Shown here one piece after another: positions 1 to 5,116 of a DNA stretch of 7,701 nucleotides. Below the pieces are notes generated by a model. The model worked only from the letters and a program-made list of their open reading frames with translations. It ran no database searches and was not told the DNA's origin. This stretch comes from Prosthecobacter debontii (lineage in GTDB: Bacteria; Verrucomicrobiota; Verrucomicrobiia; Verrucomicrobiales; Akkermansiaceae). Numbering within the stretch: position 1 is the stretch's first letter; each line of letters begins with the position of its first letter. The stretch is from NCBI GenBank assembly GCA_945883455.1, contig CAMCXJ010000102.1, forward strand, positions 1 through 7,701. The letters are read 5' to 3'. Position numbers and translations under genes: made by a program.

Positions 1-121
1 GGAGATCAAGCTCGCCGACGGAAAAACCGAGATGCGCTCCGTTACACGCGGCCGCTCCGACGCGGAAAAAACCGAGATCACCTCCGGCCTCGAAGCCGGG
101 CAGGTGATTATTGTGCCGTAG
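1..121 (+). CDS. C-terminal end of a probable RND-efflux periplasmic adaptor (HlyD/MacA type), partial
   Basis: Only the last 39 codons are present, read from base 2 to a TAG at 119-121; the gene begins left of the window. The visible tail has the pattern of a short beta-rich segment followed by TEITSGLEAGQVIIVP. That ending (a basic-glycine turn, then 'teItsGL.aGd.Vvv') is typical of the membrane-proximal domain of periplasmic adaptor subunits of RND and MacB-type efflux pumps, which bridge the inner-membrane pump and the outer-membrane channel. This identification rests on a short motif, so a different beta-barrel-ended protein is possible. It converges on leuA, with a large palindromic element between the two stop codons. 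Confidence 0.5.
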   Translation, partial: EIKLADGKTEMRSVTRGRSDAEKTEITSGLEAGQVIIVP

Positions 122-127
122 GAAAAA

Positions 128-231
128 GGAGAGTAGGCTTCAGCCTACCAAGGATCGCGGGTTTCAACCCGCTGTAAATTTGGACTGCGGGTTGAAACCC
201 GCCACCCTTGGTAGGATAAATCCTACTCTCC
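128..231. repeat. Nested palindromic element (cruciform-forming inverted repeat) between convergent genes
   Basis: Three perfectly complementary blocks are nested: GGAGAGTAGG (128-137) with 222-231, CCTACCAAGG (144-153) with 206-215, and GCGGGTTTCAACCCGC (157-172) with 187-202. The loop is 173-186. Each arm also folds on itself: GTAGGC/GCCTAC (133-138/143-148), GTAGGA/TCCTAC (211-216/221-226), and the GCGGGTT..AACCCGC units. The element starts 6 nt after the stop of the left gene and its right end holds the last codons and stop of leuA. No T-run follows either arm, so it is not a textbook intrinsic terminator, but a structure this strong between convergent genes could end transcription both ways. 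A second element of the same design lies at 7211-7296. Confidence 0.85.
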
Positions 232-1908
232 CCTCATCAAATTCCACCCTGTCACCAGTGCTTTGAGACCCGCCATCTCGATGGACGGATCCACGCCGGT
301 ACCCCAGAGCAGGCGTCCGTCGTCATGCTGGAGCTGCACGTAGGCCGCGGCGCTCGCATCCGAGCCGCCGCGCACGGCGTGGGAGCGGTAGTCGGTCACC
401 TTGAAATCCTTGAAGCCCGCCTTCTCCAACGCGTGGACGAAAGCGTTGATCGGGCCGTTGCCGTCGCCTTCGATTTCGAGTGGCTTACCATCGACGGAAA
501 CCGTCGCCTTGCAACGCACCTGCCCGCCGCCGGGCTGGTGGATCAGCTCGTACTCCGTGAGGCCGAGCGGCGATTCCACGTTCACGAAATGTCCAAAAAA
601 CGCCTCGCGGATCTCATCCGGCGTGAGCTCGCGGCCGAGGCTATCGGCGAGGTCATACACATATTTCCCGACGATGGGATGCATCGATTTCGGCAAATCG
701 AAGCCGTGCTCGCGGTCCAGCACGTAGGCCACGCCGCCCTTGCCGGACTGGGAGTTGATGCGGATGATCGCTTCGTAGGAACGGCCGATGTCCTGAGGAT
801 CGATAGTCAGGTAAGGCACGCCCCACAGCAGATCCGGGTTCGCGGCGATTTCCTTTTCGCGGCGGTCGAGGCCTTTCTTGATCGCGTCCTGGTGGCTCCC
901 GGAAAAGGCCGTGAAAACGAGCTCGCCGGCGTAGGGCTGGCGCTCCGGGACGATGAGACGCGTGAATTTTTCGTACTTCAGACGAATGTCGGTGAGGCCG
1001 GAAAAATCAAGGCCAGTGGCGATGCCGTGGCTGTTCATATTCAGCGCGAGCGTGACGATGTCGAGGTTCCCCGTGCGCTCGCCGTTTCCGAAAAGGGTGC
1101 CCTCCACGCGATCCGCGCCCGCCATCAGGCCCAGCTCCGTGGCCGCCACACCGGTGCCGCGGTCGTTGTGCGTGTGCAGGGAAACGGTCACCGCATCGCG
1201 CATCGGCAGATGGCGGCACATCCACTCGATCATGTCCGCGTGGACATTCGGCGAGGCCCACTGAACGGTGTCCGGCAGGTTGATGATCATCTTTTTCTCC
1301 GGCGTCGGCTGCCAGACATCGATCACCGCCGAGCAAACCTCCAGCGCGTAATCCAGCTCCGTGTCGGAAAAGGACTCGGGCGAGTATTGCAGCACCACCT
1401 CGGTCTCCGGGATGCTCGGCACGAGTTCTTTAACCAGCTGCGTGCCGTCGATGGCGATCTGCTTGATCGATTCGCGCGTGGCATCGCCGAAGGTCACGCG
1501 CCTTTGCAGCGGCGAGGTCGAGTTGTAAATGTGGACGATAGCGCGCCGCGCCCCGGTGATCGCCTCAAAGCTACGGCGGATTAGTTGCTCGCGCGTCTGC
1601 ACCAGGATCTGGATCGTCACGTCTTCCGGGATGCGGTTTTCCTCGATCAGCCGGCGGCAGAAATGAAATTCCGTATCGGCGGCGGAAGGGAAACCGATCT
1701 CGATTTCCTTGAAGCCGATCGCCACCAGCAGATCGAAGAACTCCAGCTTCTCCTCCACCGACATCGGCTGCGGCAGCGCTTGGTTGCCGTCGCGGAGATC
1801 CACCGAGCACCAGATCGGCGCGCGCGTGATCGTCTGATCCGGCCAGGTGCGGTCGGGCAGGGCAACGGCCGGGAACGGCCGGTATTTCGTGAGGGACTTC
1901 GGATTCAT
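223..1908 (-). CDS. leuA: 2-isopropylmalate synthase, LeuA (yeast-type long form)
   Basis: This enzyme condenses acetyl-CoA with 2-oxoisovalerate to give 2-isopropylmalate, the first committed step of leucine synthesis in the cytoplasm. The 561-residue product has the HMGL/DRE-TIM barrel with WCSVDLRDGNQAL near residues 33-45 (catalytic Arg39 and metal-binding Asp40), the metal-binding HTHNDRG at 245-251, and GNGERTGN at 274-281. FSGSHQDAIKKG at 335-346 marks the linker region, and a C-terminal dimerisation/leucine-binding domain spans about 440-555, ending with GTGVDPSIEMAG. The length and the N-terminal KYRPFPA..LPDRTWPD fit the yeast-type LeuA subfamily rather than the shorter E. coli type or citramalate synthase. 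I chose the ATG at 1908 because family similarity begins there; an in-frame TTG at 1938 adds ten unconserved residues. Neither start has a clear Shine-Dalgarno. A candidate leader ORF ends 26 nt upstream. The stop codon lies inside the palindromic element. Confidence 0.95.
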   Translation of the reverse strand: MNPKSLTKYRPFPAVALPDRTWPDQTITRAPIWCSVDLRDGNQALPQPMSVEEKLEFFDLLVAIGFKEIEIGFPSAADTEFHFCRRLIEENRIPEDVTIQILVQTREQLIRRSFEAITGARRAIVHIYNSTSPLQRRVTFGDATRESIKQIAIDGTQLVKELVPSIPETEVVLQYSPESFSDTELDYALEVCSAVIDVWQPTPEKKMIINLPDTVQWASPNVHADMIEWMCRHLPMRDAVTVSLHTHNDRGTGVAATELGLMAGADRVEGTLFGNGERTGNLDIVTLALNMNSHGIATGLDFSGLTDIRLKYEKFTRLIVPERQPYAGELVFTAFSGSHQDAIKKGLDRREKEIAANPDLLWGVPYLTIDPQDIGRSYEAIIRINSQSGKGGVAYVLDREHGFDLPKSMHPIVGKYVYDLADSLGRELTPDEIREAFFGHFVNVESPLGLTEYELIHQPGGGQVRCKATVSVDGKPLEIEGDGNGPINAFVHALEKAGFKDFKVTDYRSHAVRGGSDASAAAYVQLQHDDGRLLWGTGVDPSIEMAGLKALVTGWNLMRGE

Positions 1909-1910
1909 GT

Positions 1911-1931
1911 CGGTAGGGCTGGAGGCTACCG
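1911..1931 (-). promoter_or_regulatory. Small hairpin immediately upstream of the leuA start codon
   Basis: On the leuA mRNA, CGGTAG and CTACCG form a 6-bp perfect stem around a 9-nt loop that contains CCTCC. The stem ends 2 nt before the ATG at 1908 and begins 3 nt after the stop codon of the upstream leader ORF. A ribosome sitting on the leader's final Leu codons or stop would cover the 5' arm, so the hairpin could couple leader translation to leuA initiation. The pairing is directly visible; the function is inferred. Confidence 0.4.
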
Positions 1932-1934
1932 CAA

Positions 1935-2000
1935 TCAAAGGAGCAGACGCAAGGGCGGCGAAAACTGACCATCATTGCCGGCGGAAAGCCAAATGCGCAT
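1935..2000 (-). CDS. Candidate leucine leader peptide upstream of leuA
   Basis: This 21-residue ORF begins with ATG at 2000-1998 and ends with TGA at 1937-1935. It has one of the best ribosome-binding sites in the window, AAGAAGGA (2015-2008) with 7 nt to the ATG. The peptide starts MRIWLSAG and ends PPLRLLL, so four of its last five codons are leucine (TTG, CGT, CTG, CTC, CTT), followed directly by the stop. It contains five Leu in all. It lies on the same strand as leuA, 26 nt before the leuA ATG, and its TGA overlaps an in-frame TTG of leuA. Leu-rich leader peptides ahead of leu genes are the classical sign of ribosome-mediated attenuation. No GC hairpin with a U-run is seen before leuA, so any control would more likely act on translation. 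Chance occurrence of a short ORF cannot be excluded without comparing relatives. Confidence 0.5.
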   Translation of the reverse strand: MRIWLSAGNDGQFSPPLRLLL

Positions 2001-2035
2001 AGGGATATCCTTCTTAAAACAAAGAATTTAGGGTG

Positions 2036-2863
2036 TCACTCCTCAACAACCATATCTGCCGGATTCCACGTGGTTTCCGGGAACTTCATGTCGAGCCGCT
2101 TCAGCGTATCGACCATGATCCTCGCGACGACGAGGTTTCGATACCATTTGCGGTTTGAGGGAACGACATACCAAGGCGCGTGGTCGGTGGAGGTTTTCGA
2201 GAGGACTTCCTCATAGGTGTCCATGAAATCCGACCACAGCGCGCGATCCTTGAGATCGTCGGGATTAAATTTCCAGTGTTTTTCGGGATTTGCGAGGCGG
2301 GAATCGAGCCGACGCTTTTGCTCGTCCCGCGAGATATGGAGGTAGATTTTCACGACGGTCGTGCCCTCTTCGGCAAGCATGCGCTCGAAATCCACGACGT
2401 GCCCGAAGCGCTGTTTCCAGACCTTTTCCGGGAACAGCTTCTTCACTTTCACGGCTATGATGTCCTCGTAGTGGCTGCGGTTGAAGATGACCAGCTGTCC
2501 GTTGCGCGGGACTTTGTCGTGGACGCGCCACAGGAAATCCCGCGCCAGCTCCTCCTCGCTGGGCTTCTTGAAAGAACGGACATGGATGCCCTGCGGATCA
2601 ATGCGCGAGAAGACATGCTTGATGCACCCGTCCTTGCCGCCGGTATCCATCGCCTGCATCACCACGAGAATGCGGTGCTTGTTCTGCGCATAGAGCATGG
2701 TCTGGAGAAGCTTCAGCTCGTCCTGCAACTTGTCGAAGGCCTCTAGGCTCTCCTCTTTCCCGCCGTCGTCGAAAAGGTGGCGGTCGTCGGCGTCAATTTT
2801 ACGTAGATCCACCTTTGCTCCGGGCTTCACCAAATATCTTTCCAACGCACCGCTGACTGGCAT
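2036..2863 (-). CDS. ppk2: Polyphosphate:nucleotide phosphotransferase, PPK2 family (class III-like)
   Basis: PPK2 enzymes transfer phosphate from polyphosphate to AMP/ADP-type nucleotides (and sometimes back), in the cytoplasm. The 275-residue protein is a single P-loop kinase domain of the usual size. Walker A is MDTGGKDG at 72-79, Walker B is IFNRSHYED at 126-134, and the lid carries basic residues in EQKRRLDSR at 181-189. The C-terminal APWYVVPS (229-236) and YRNLVVARI (241-249) segments are characteristic. The N-terminal LVKPGAKVDL (11-20) and the SFKKPSEEELARDFLWR block (97-113) fit the class III subgroup (polyphosphate:AMP and ADP phosphorylation), but class assignment by eye is less sure than family. 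The ATG has only a weak purine-rich stretch upstream. The gene is divergent from the Ppx-like gene and 35 nt upstream of the leuA leader ORF, so it may be cotranscribed with leuA. Confidence 0.93.
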   Translation of the reverse strand: MPVSGALERYLVKPGAKVDLRKIDADDRHLFDDGGKEESLEAFDKLQDELKLLQTMLYAQNKHRILVVMQAMDTGGKDGCIKHVFSRIDPQGIHVRSFKKPSEEELARDFLWRVHDKVPRNGQLVIFNRSHYEDIIAVKVKKLFPEKVWKQRFGHVVDFERMLAEEGTTVVKIYLHISRDEQKRRLDSRLANPEKHWKFNPDDLKDRALWSDFMDTYEEVLSKTSTDHAPWYVVPSNRKWYRNLVVARIMVDTLKRLDMKFPETTWNPADMVVEE

Positions 2864-2868
2864 GTTTT

Positions 2869-2897
2869 CTTATCCACGCTTGCAAGCGCGATGACAA
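2869..2897 (-). promoter_or_regulatory. Candidate sigma-70-type promoter of ppk2
   Basis: Read on the minus strand, TTGTCA (2897-2892, five of six matches to TTGACA) is followed after 17 bp by GATAAG (2874-2869, four of six to TATAAT). The predicted start of transcription falls at or within a few bases of the ppk2 ATG (2863), which would make the mRNA leaderless or nearly so. The spacer contains a perfect palindrome. The promoter is inferred from consensus match alone. Confidence 0.4.
2877..2888. promoter_or_regulatory. Perfect 12-bp palindrome in the ppk2/ppx divergent region, candidate operator
   Basis: CGCTTGCAAGCG is a perfect palindrome lying wholly inside the 17-bp spacer between the candidate -35 and -10 of ppk2. 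A dimeric repressor bound here would block RNA polymerase. It is about 70 bp from the start of the divergent Ppx-like gene, so one regulator could serve both. No regulator gene is in the window. Confidence 0.4.
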
Positions 2898-2957
2898 GCA
2901 CGGACTCCCTGCGTTTTCGCGGTTGTAAAAATCCGACTCCGCCATACTGATGGTGGA

Positions 2958-4520
2958 ATGCCGAGCGCGCGGAAAATACACACCCTTCCCCCCGCCGATC
3001 CGGCGTCACTGCTCACCGCGTTGCACATCGGCGCGAGTTCCGTATCCATCATCATCGCGGAGCGCGATTCGGAGGGGAACCCCACACCCATCGATTTCTT
3101 GGAGCAACCCGCGCCGCTCGCGCAGGATGTTTTCGGTGGGAATGTCGTCTCCAGTGCGACCACCGAGCGCATCGTTTCCATCATCCGCGGTTATCAGGAA
3201 ACGCTTTCGGAAATGGGCCTCGACCCACATAACCTCACCCGCGCCGTCGCCACCAACGTGCTCCACGAGGCCACGAACCACGAATCCGTCCTCAACCGCA
3301 TCCGCATCGCCTGCGGACTGCCCGTTTCCATGATCGACGATGGCGAAATGACCCGCCGCATCTACATCAAGACCCGCCGCCGCCTCCAGCACCTTCCGGC
3401 CATGACGCGGCGCACCGCGCTCGTCGTCCACGTCGGCCCCGGCAACACCCGCGCCCTGCTTTTCCACGAAGGCTTGATCACTCGTTACACCAGCTACCGC
3501 ATGGGCACGCACCGCACCCGCGAAGCTGTCGAGGCCTCCCACGCCGAGGGCCCCGCTCTCCTCCGTGTGATCCGCGAGCACGCCTCGGGAAATCTCGCCC
3601 AGCTCCGCTTCGATTTCTCCGATGTGTCCATCGAAGGCATCATCCTCATCGGCTACGAGATCCAGTCCGTCTCCTCTTTCCTCACGAAAAACAACGAGGC
3701 GTGCTCGCTGAAGGATTTCCGGAAATTCACCTCGGAAACCGCCGTCCTCAGCGATCTCGGCACGGTGAAACGCTTCCAGCTCGATTACCAGACGGCCGAG
3801 GCGCTGATCCCTGCCCTGGAGATCAATCTCGCCATCGCCGAGGCGCTCGGGATGAAGGAAGTCCACATCCCCAACTCAGACTACGAGCAAGGCCTGCTGC
3901 ACGATCTCCTTGTTTCCCGCGAGATGAGCGGCTCCTTCGCCTCCGAGGTGCTGCGCTCCGCCCGCATCCTCGCCGAGCGCTACCAATCCGATCCCGGCCA
4001 CGGCGAGCACGTCGGGAAACTTTGCGCCCATTTCCTCACCAACCTCCAGGATCTCCACCACCTCACCGAGCACGACGCCCTATTACTCCAAGTCGCAGCC
4101 ATCCTCCATGAGGTCGGAACTTACGTCAGCCCCCGCGCCCACCACAAGCACTCGGAATACATCATCCTGAACTCGGAAATCTTCGGGCTCGACCGCCTCG
4201 ACGTTACCATCGTCGCCCTCGTTTCACGCTACCACCGCCACTCCGGCCCGAAGCTCGATCACCCCTCCTACGCCGCGCTCTCCACCGAGGACCGCATCCG
4301 CGTCTGTAAGCTCGCCGCCATCCTCCGCGTCGCCGATGCCCTCGAGCGCACCCACGCCCAGCGCATTTCCAAGATCGAGATCCTCCGCACCCACGACAAG
4401 CTCCGCATCCGCCTCCCCGGCCTCGAGGACGCCGCCATCGAGCGCCTCGCCATGGACTCCAAGGCCGATCTCTTCGAGCAGGTCTTCGGCCTCACCGTCG
4501 TCATCGAGGAGGATAACTGA
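2958..4520 (+). CDS. Ppx/GppA-like phosphatase family protein with C-terminal HD domain, unusual active-site loops
   Basis: This 520-residue protein resembles exopolyphosphatase/pppGpp phosphohydrolase (Ppx/GppA), which removes terminal phosphate from polyphosphate or pppGpp. The ASKHA fold covers about residues 18-310: VATNVLHEATN (97-107) matches the family 'VATSALREA.N', and ALIPALEINLAIAEALG (282-298) matches the second-half helix. An HD-type domain follows, about 325-480, with HGEH (348-351), LHEVG (383-387), HHKHSEYI (395-402) and SRYHRH (423-428). The first phosphate loop, normally DIGSNS, reads HIGASS (23-28), and the second, normally DIGGGST, reads HVGPGNT (158-164). Asp is therefore replaced by His in both, and the usual ISG-EEA segment reads IDDGEMT (126-132). 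It may be catalytically altered or a sensor. It lies divergent from ppk2 and ahead of ppk1, which supports a polyphosphate role. No Shine-Dalgarno precedes the ATG. Confidence 0.85.
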   Translation: MPSARKIHTLPPADPASLLTALHIGASSVSIIIAERDSEGNPTPIDFLEQPAPLAQDVFGGNVVSSATTERIVSIIRGYQETLSEMGLDPHNLTRAVATNVLHEATNHESVLNRIRIACGLPVSMIDDGEMTRRIYIKTRRRLQHLPAMTRRTALVVHVGPGNTRALLFHEGLITRYTSYRMGTHRTREAVEASHAEGPALLRVIREHASGNLAQLRFDFSDVSIEGIILIGYEIQSVSSFLTKNNEACSLKDFRKFTSETAVLSDLGTVKRFQLDYQTAEALIPALEINLAIAEALGMKEVHIPNSDYEQGLLHDLLVSREMSGSFASEVLRSARILAERYQSDPGHGEHVGKLCAHFLTNLQDLHHLTEHDALLLQVAAILHEVGTYVSPRAHHKHSEYIILNSEIFGLDRLDVTIVALVSRYHRHSGPKLDHPSYAALSTEDRIRVCKLAAILRVADALERTHAQRISKIEILRTHDKLRIRLPGLEDAAIERLAMDSKADLFEQVFGLTVVIEEDN

Positions 4521-4522
4521 GC

Positions 4523-4550
4523 TTGAAATAAAACTCCGAAACACTATACA
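4523..4550 (+). promoter_or_regulatory. Candidate promoter of the toxin-antitoxin pair
   Basis: TTGAAA (4523-4528) is followed after 16 bp by TATACA (4545-4550). The expected start of transcription is around 4556-4558, that is, at the ATG of the antitoxin (4557). No Shine-Dalgarno precedes that ATG. A leaderless transcript would account for both facts. The 36-bp gap is much richer in A/T than the flanking ppx gene. Confidence 0.45.
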
Positions 4551-4556
4551 TAGCCT

Positions 4557-4787
4557 ATGACTGCAACGGTGGAAAATCTGAAGAATGAAGCTCGGCAGCT
4601 TTCAGTTCGTGAGCGTGAGGATCTGGCCTACGCAATTTTGGACGAGATCTCCCCGGACGAACTGATGGAGGAGCAGATGAAGATCGTTGCTCAAAGGATG
4701 GAGAATGTCCGGCTCGGGAAATCAAAGCTCATCCCTATGGAAGAAGCCTTCAGAAGGATGGATGCAGCCGCAAACGGATCAAGATGA
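4557..4787 (+). CDS. Antitoxin of a type II system (putative addiction module component family)
   Basis: The 76-residue protein matches the small 'addiction module component' antitoxins: a helical N-terminus with ARQLSVREREDLAYAILDEI (12-31), like the family pattern 'a..L...ER.eLa..Ll.sl', then a charged helix and a C-terminal tail with the GKSKLIPMEEAFRRM segment (54-68). Such antitoxins bind and neutralise the partner toxin and usually repress their own promoter. Its stop overlaps the toxin start by 4 nt (ATGA, 4784-4787), which implies translational coupling. By hand count 32 of 76 codons end in A or T, clearly more than in ppk1 (5 of its first 30), a sign of separate origin. A candidate promoter lies directly upstream. 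Confidence 0.85.
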   Translation: MTATVENLKNEARQLSVREREDLAYAILDEISPDELMEEQMKIVAQRMENVRLGKSKLIPMEEAFRRMDAAANGSR

Positions 4788-5089
4788 TCGTCGAATTCGA
4801 AGACGAGGCGCTGGCCGAGATCGAGAATGCGATCTCCTATTCGGAAGGGCGCTTCGGAACCGGTGAAAGACTAAGCCGTGAGATCCAATCTTCCATCCTG
4901 AGAATCGCTGAGGATCCATTCCGCTTCCGCAAAAACCACCTTGGCGTGTGCATCCACCATCTTCCTCCCTTCCCGTTTTACCTAGTCTTCGAACCCCGCA
5001 AGGACACCCGGATCATCAGGATATACGCCTTGGGAAACACCTCCCGCCGTCCCAACTACTGGAAGTCCCGCATCCCGCCTCTTCCTTGA
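4784..5089 (+). CDS. Toxin of the RelE/ParE superfamily
   Basis: The 101-residue protein has the compact RelE/ParE layout: two N-terminal helices (DEALAEIENAISYSEGRFG, 7-25), a beta-sheet segment, then LPPFPFYLVFE (60-70) corresponding to the family 'l..fPy.i.y', and IIRIYALGNTSRRPNYWKSR (76-95), corresponding to 'i.I.AV.H..R.P.YW..R'. Members are ribosome-dependent mRNA endonucleases (RelE) or gyrase poisons (ParE); the C-terminal RRPNYW is more common in the ParE-like branch, but the target cannot be set from sequence alone. The usual His in that motif appears to be Asn83-Thr84 here. It is translated with the upstream antitoxin through an ATGA overlap and ends 27 nt before ppk1. Confidence 0.85.
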   Translation: MIVEFEDEALAEIENAISYSEGRFGTGERLSREIQSSILRIAEDPFRFRKNHLGVCIHHLPPFPFYLVFEPRKDTRIIRIYALGNTSRRPNYWKSRIPPLP

Positions 5090-5090
5090 G

Positions 5091-5116
5091 ATTTAAAGTT
5101 TAAAATTTAAAGTTTT
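5091..5116 (+). repeat. Three tandem TTTAAA(G/A) heptamers directly upstream of ppk1
   Basis: Heptamers TTTAAAG (5092-5098), TTTAAAA (5099-5105) and TTTAAAG (5106-5112) run head to tail up to TTTT and the ppk1 ATG at 5117. Equivalently, ATTTAAAGTTT occurs twice, 14 bp apart. The stretch holds a -10-like TAAAAT (5101-5106) but no well-spaced -35. It fills nearly the whole gap between the toxin stop and ppk1. It may be a regulator-binding array, a promoter element or just an AT-rich initiation region. Confidence 0.5.

Noticed and set aside
157..202. CRISPR-like repeats (GGGTTTCAACCC motif occurring twice)
   Set aside because: There are only two copies, in inverted orientation and each self-palindromic, with no regular spacers and no cas genes.
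325..1584. Long plus-strand ORF (419 codons) opposite leuA
   Set aside because: It lies fully antisense to a clearly conserved leuA and has low-complexity Arg/Ala/Val/His-rich composition typical of the shadow frame of a GC-rich gene.
1909..1938. Ten-codon N-terminal extension of LeuA from the TTG at 1938
   Set aside because: The extra residues are not family-like, TTG is a weak start, no Shine-Dalgarno precedes it, and it would overlap the candidate leader stop. It is kept as an alternative only.
2923..2950. Promoter for the Ppx-like gene (TTGTAA with CATACT or TACTGA)
   Set aside because: The -10 matches are either poorly spaced (14 bp) or weak (three of six), so the call is not supported.
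3006..3866. Minus-strand ORF (286 codons) opposite the Ppx-like gene
   Set aside because: Antisense shadow with Gly/Asp/Glu/Val-rich composition and no recognisable domain; the plus-strand frame carries all family motifs.
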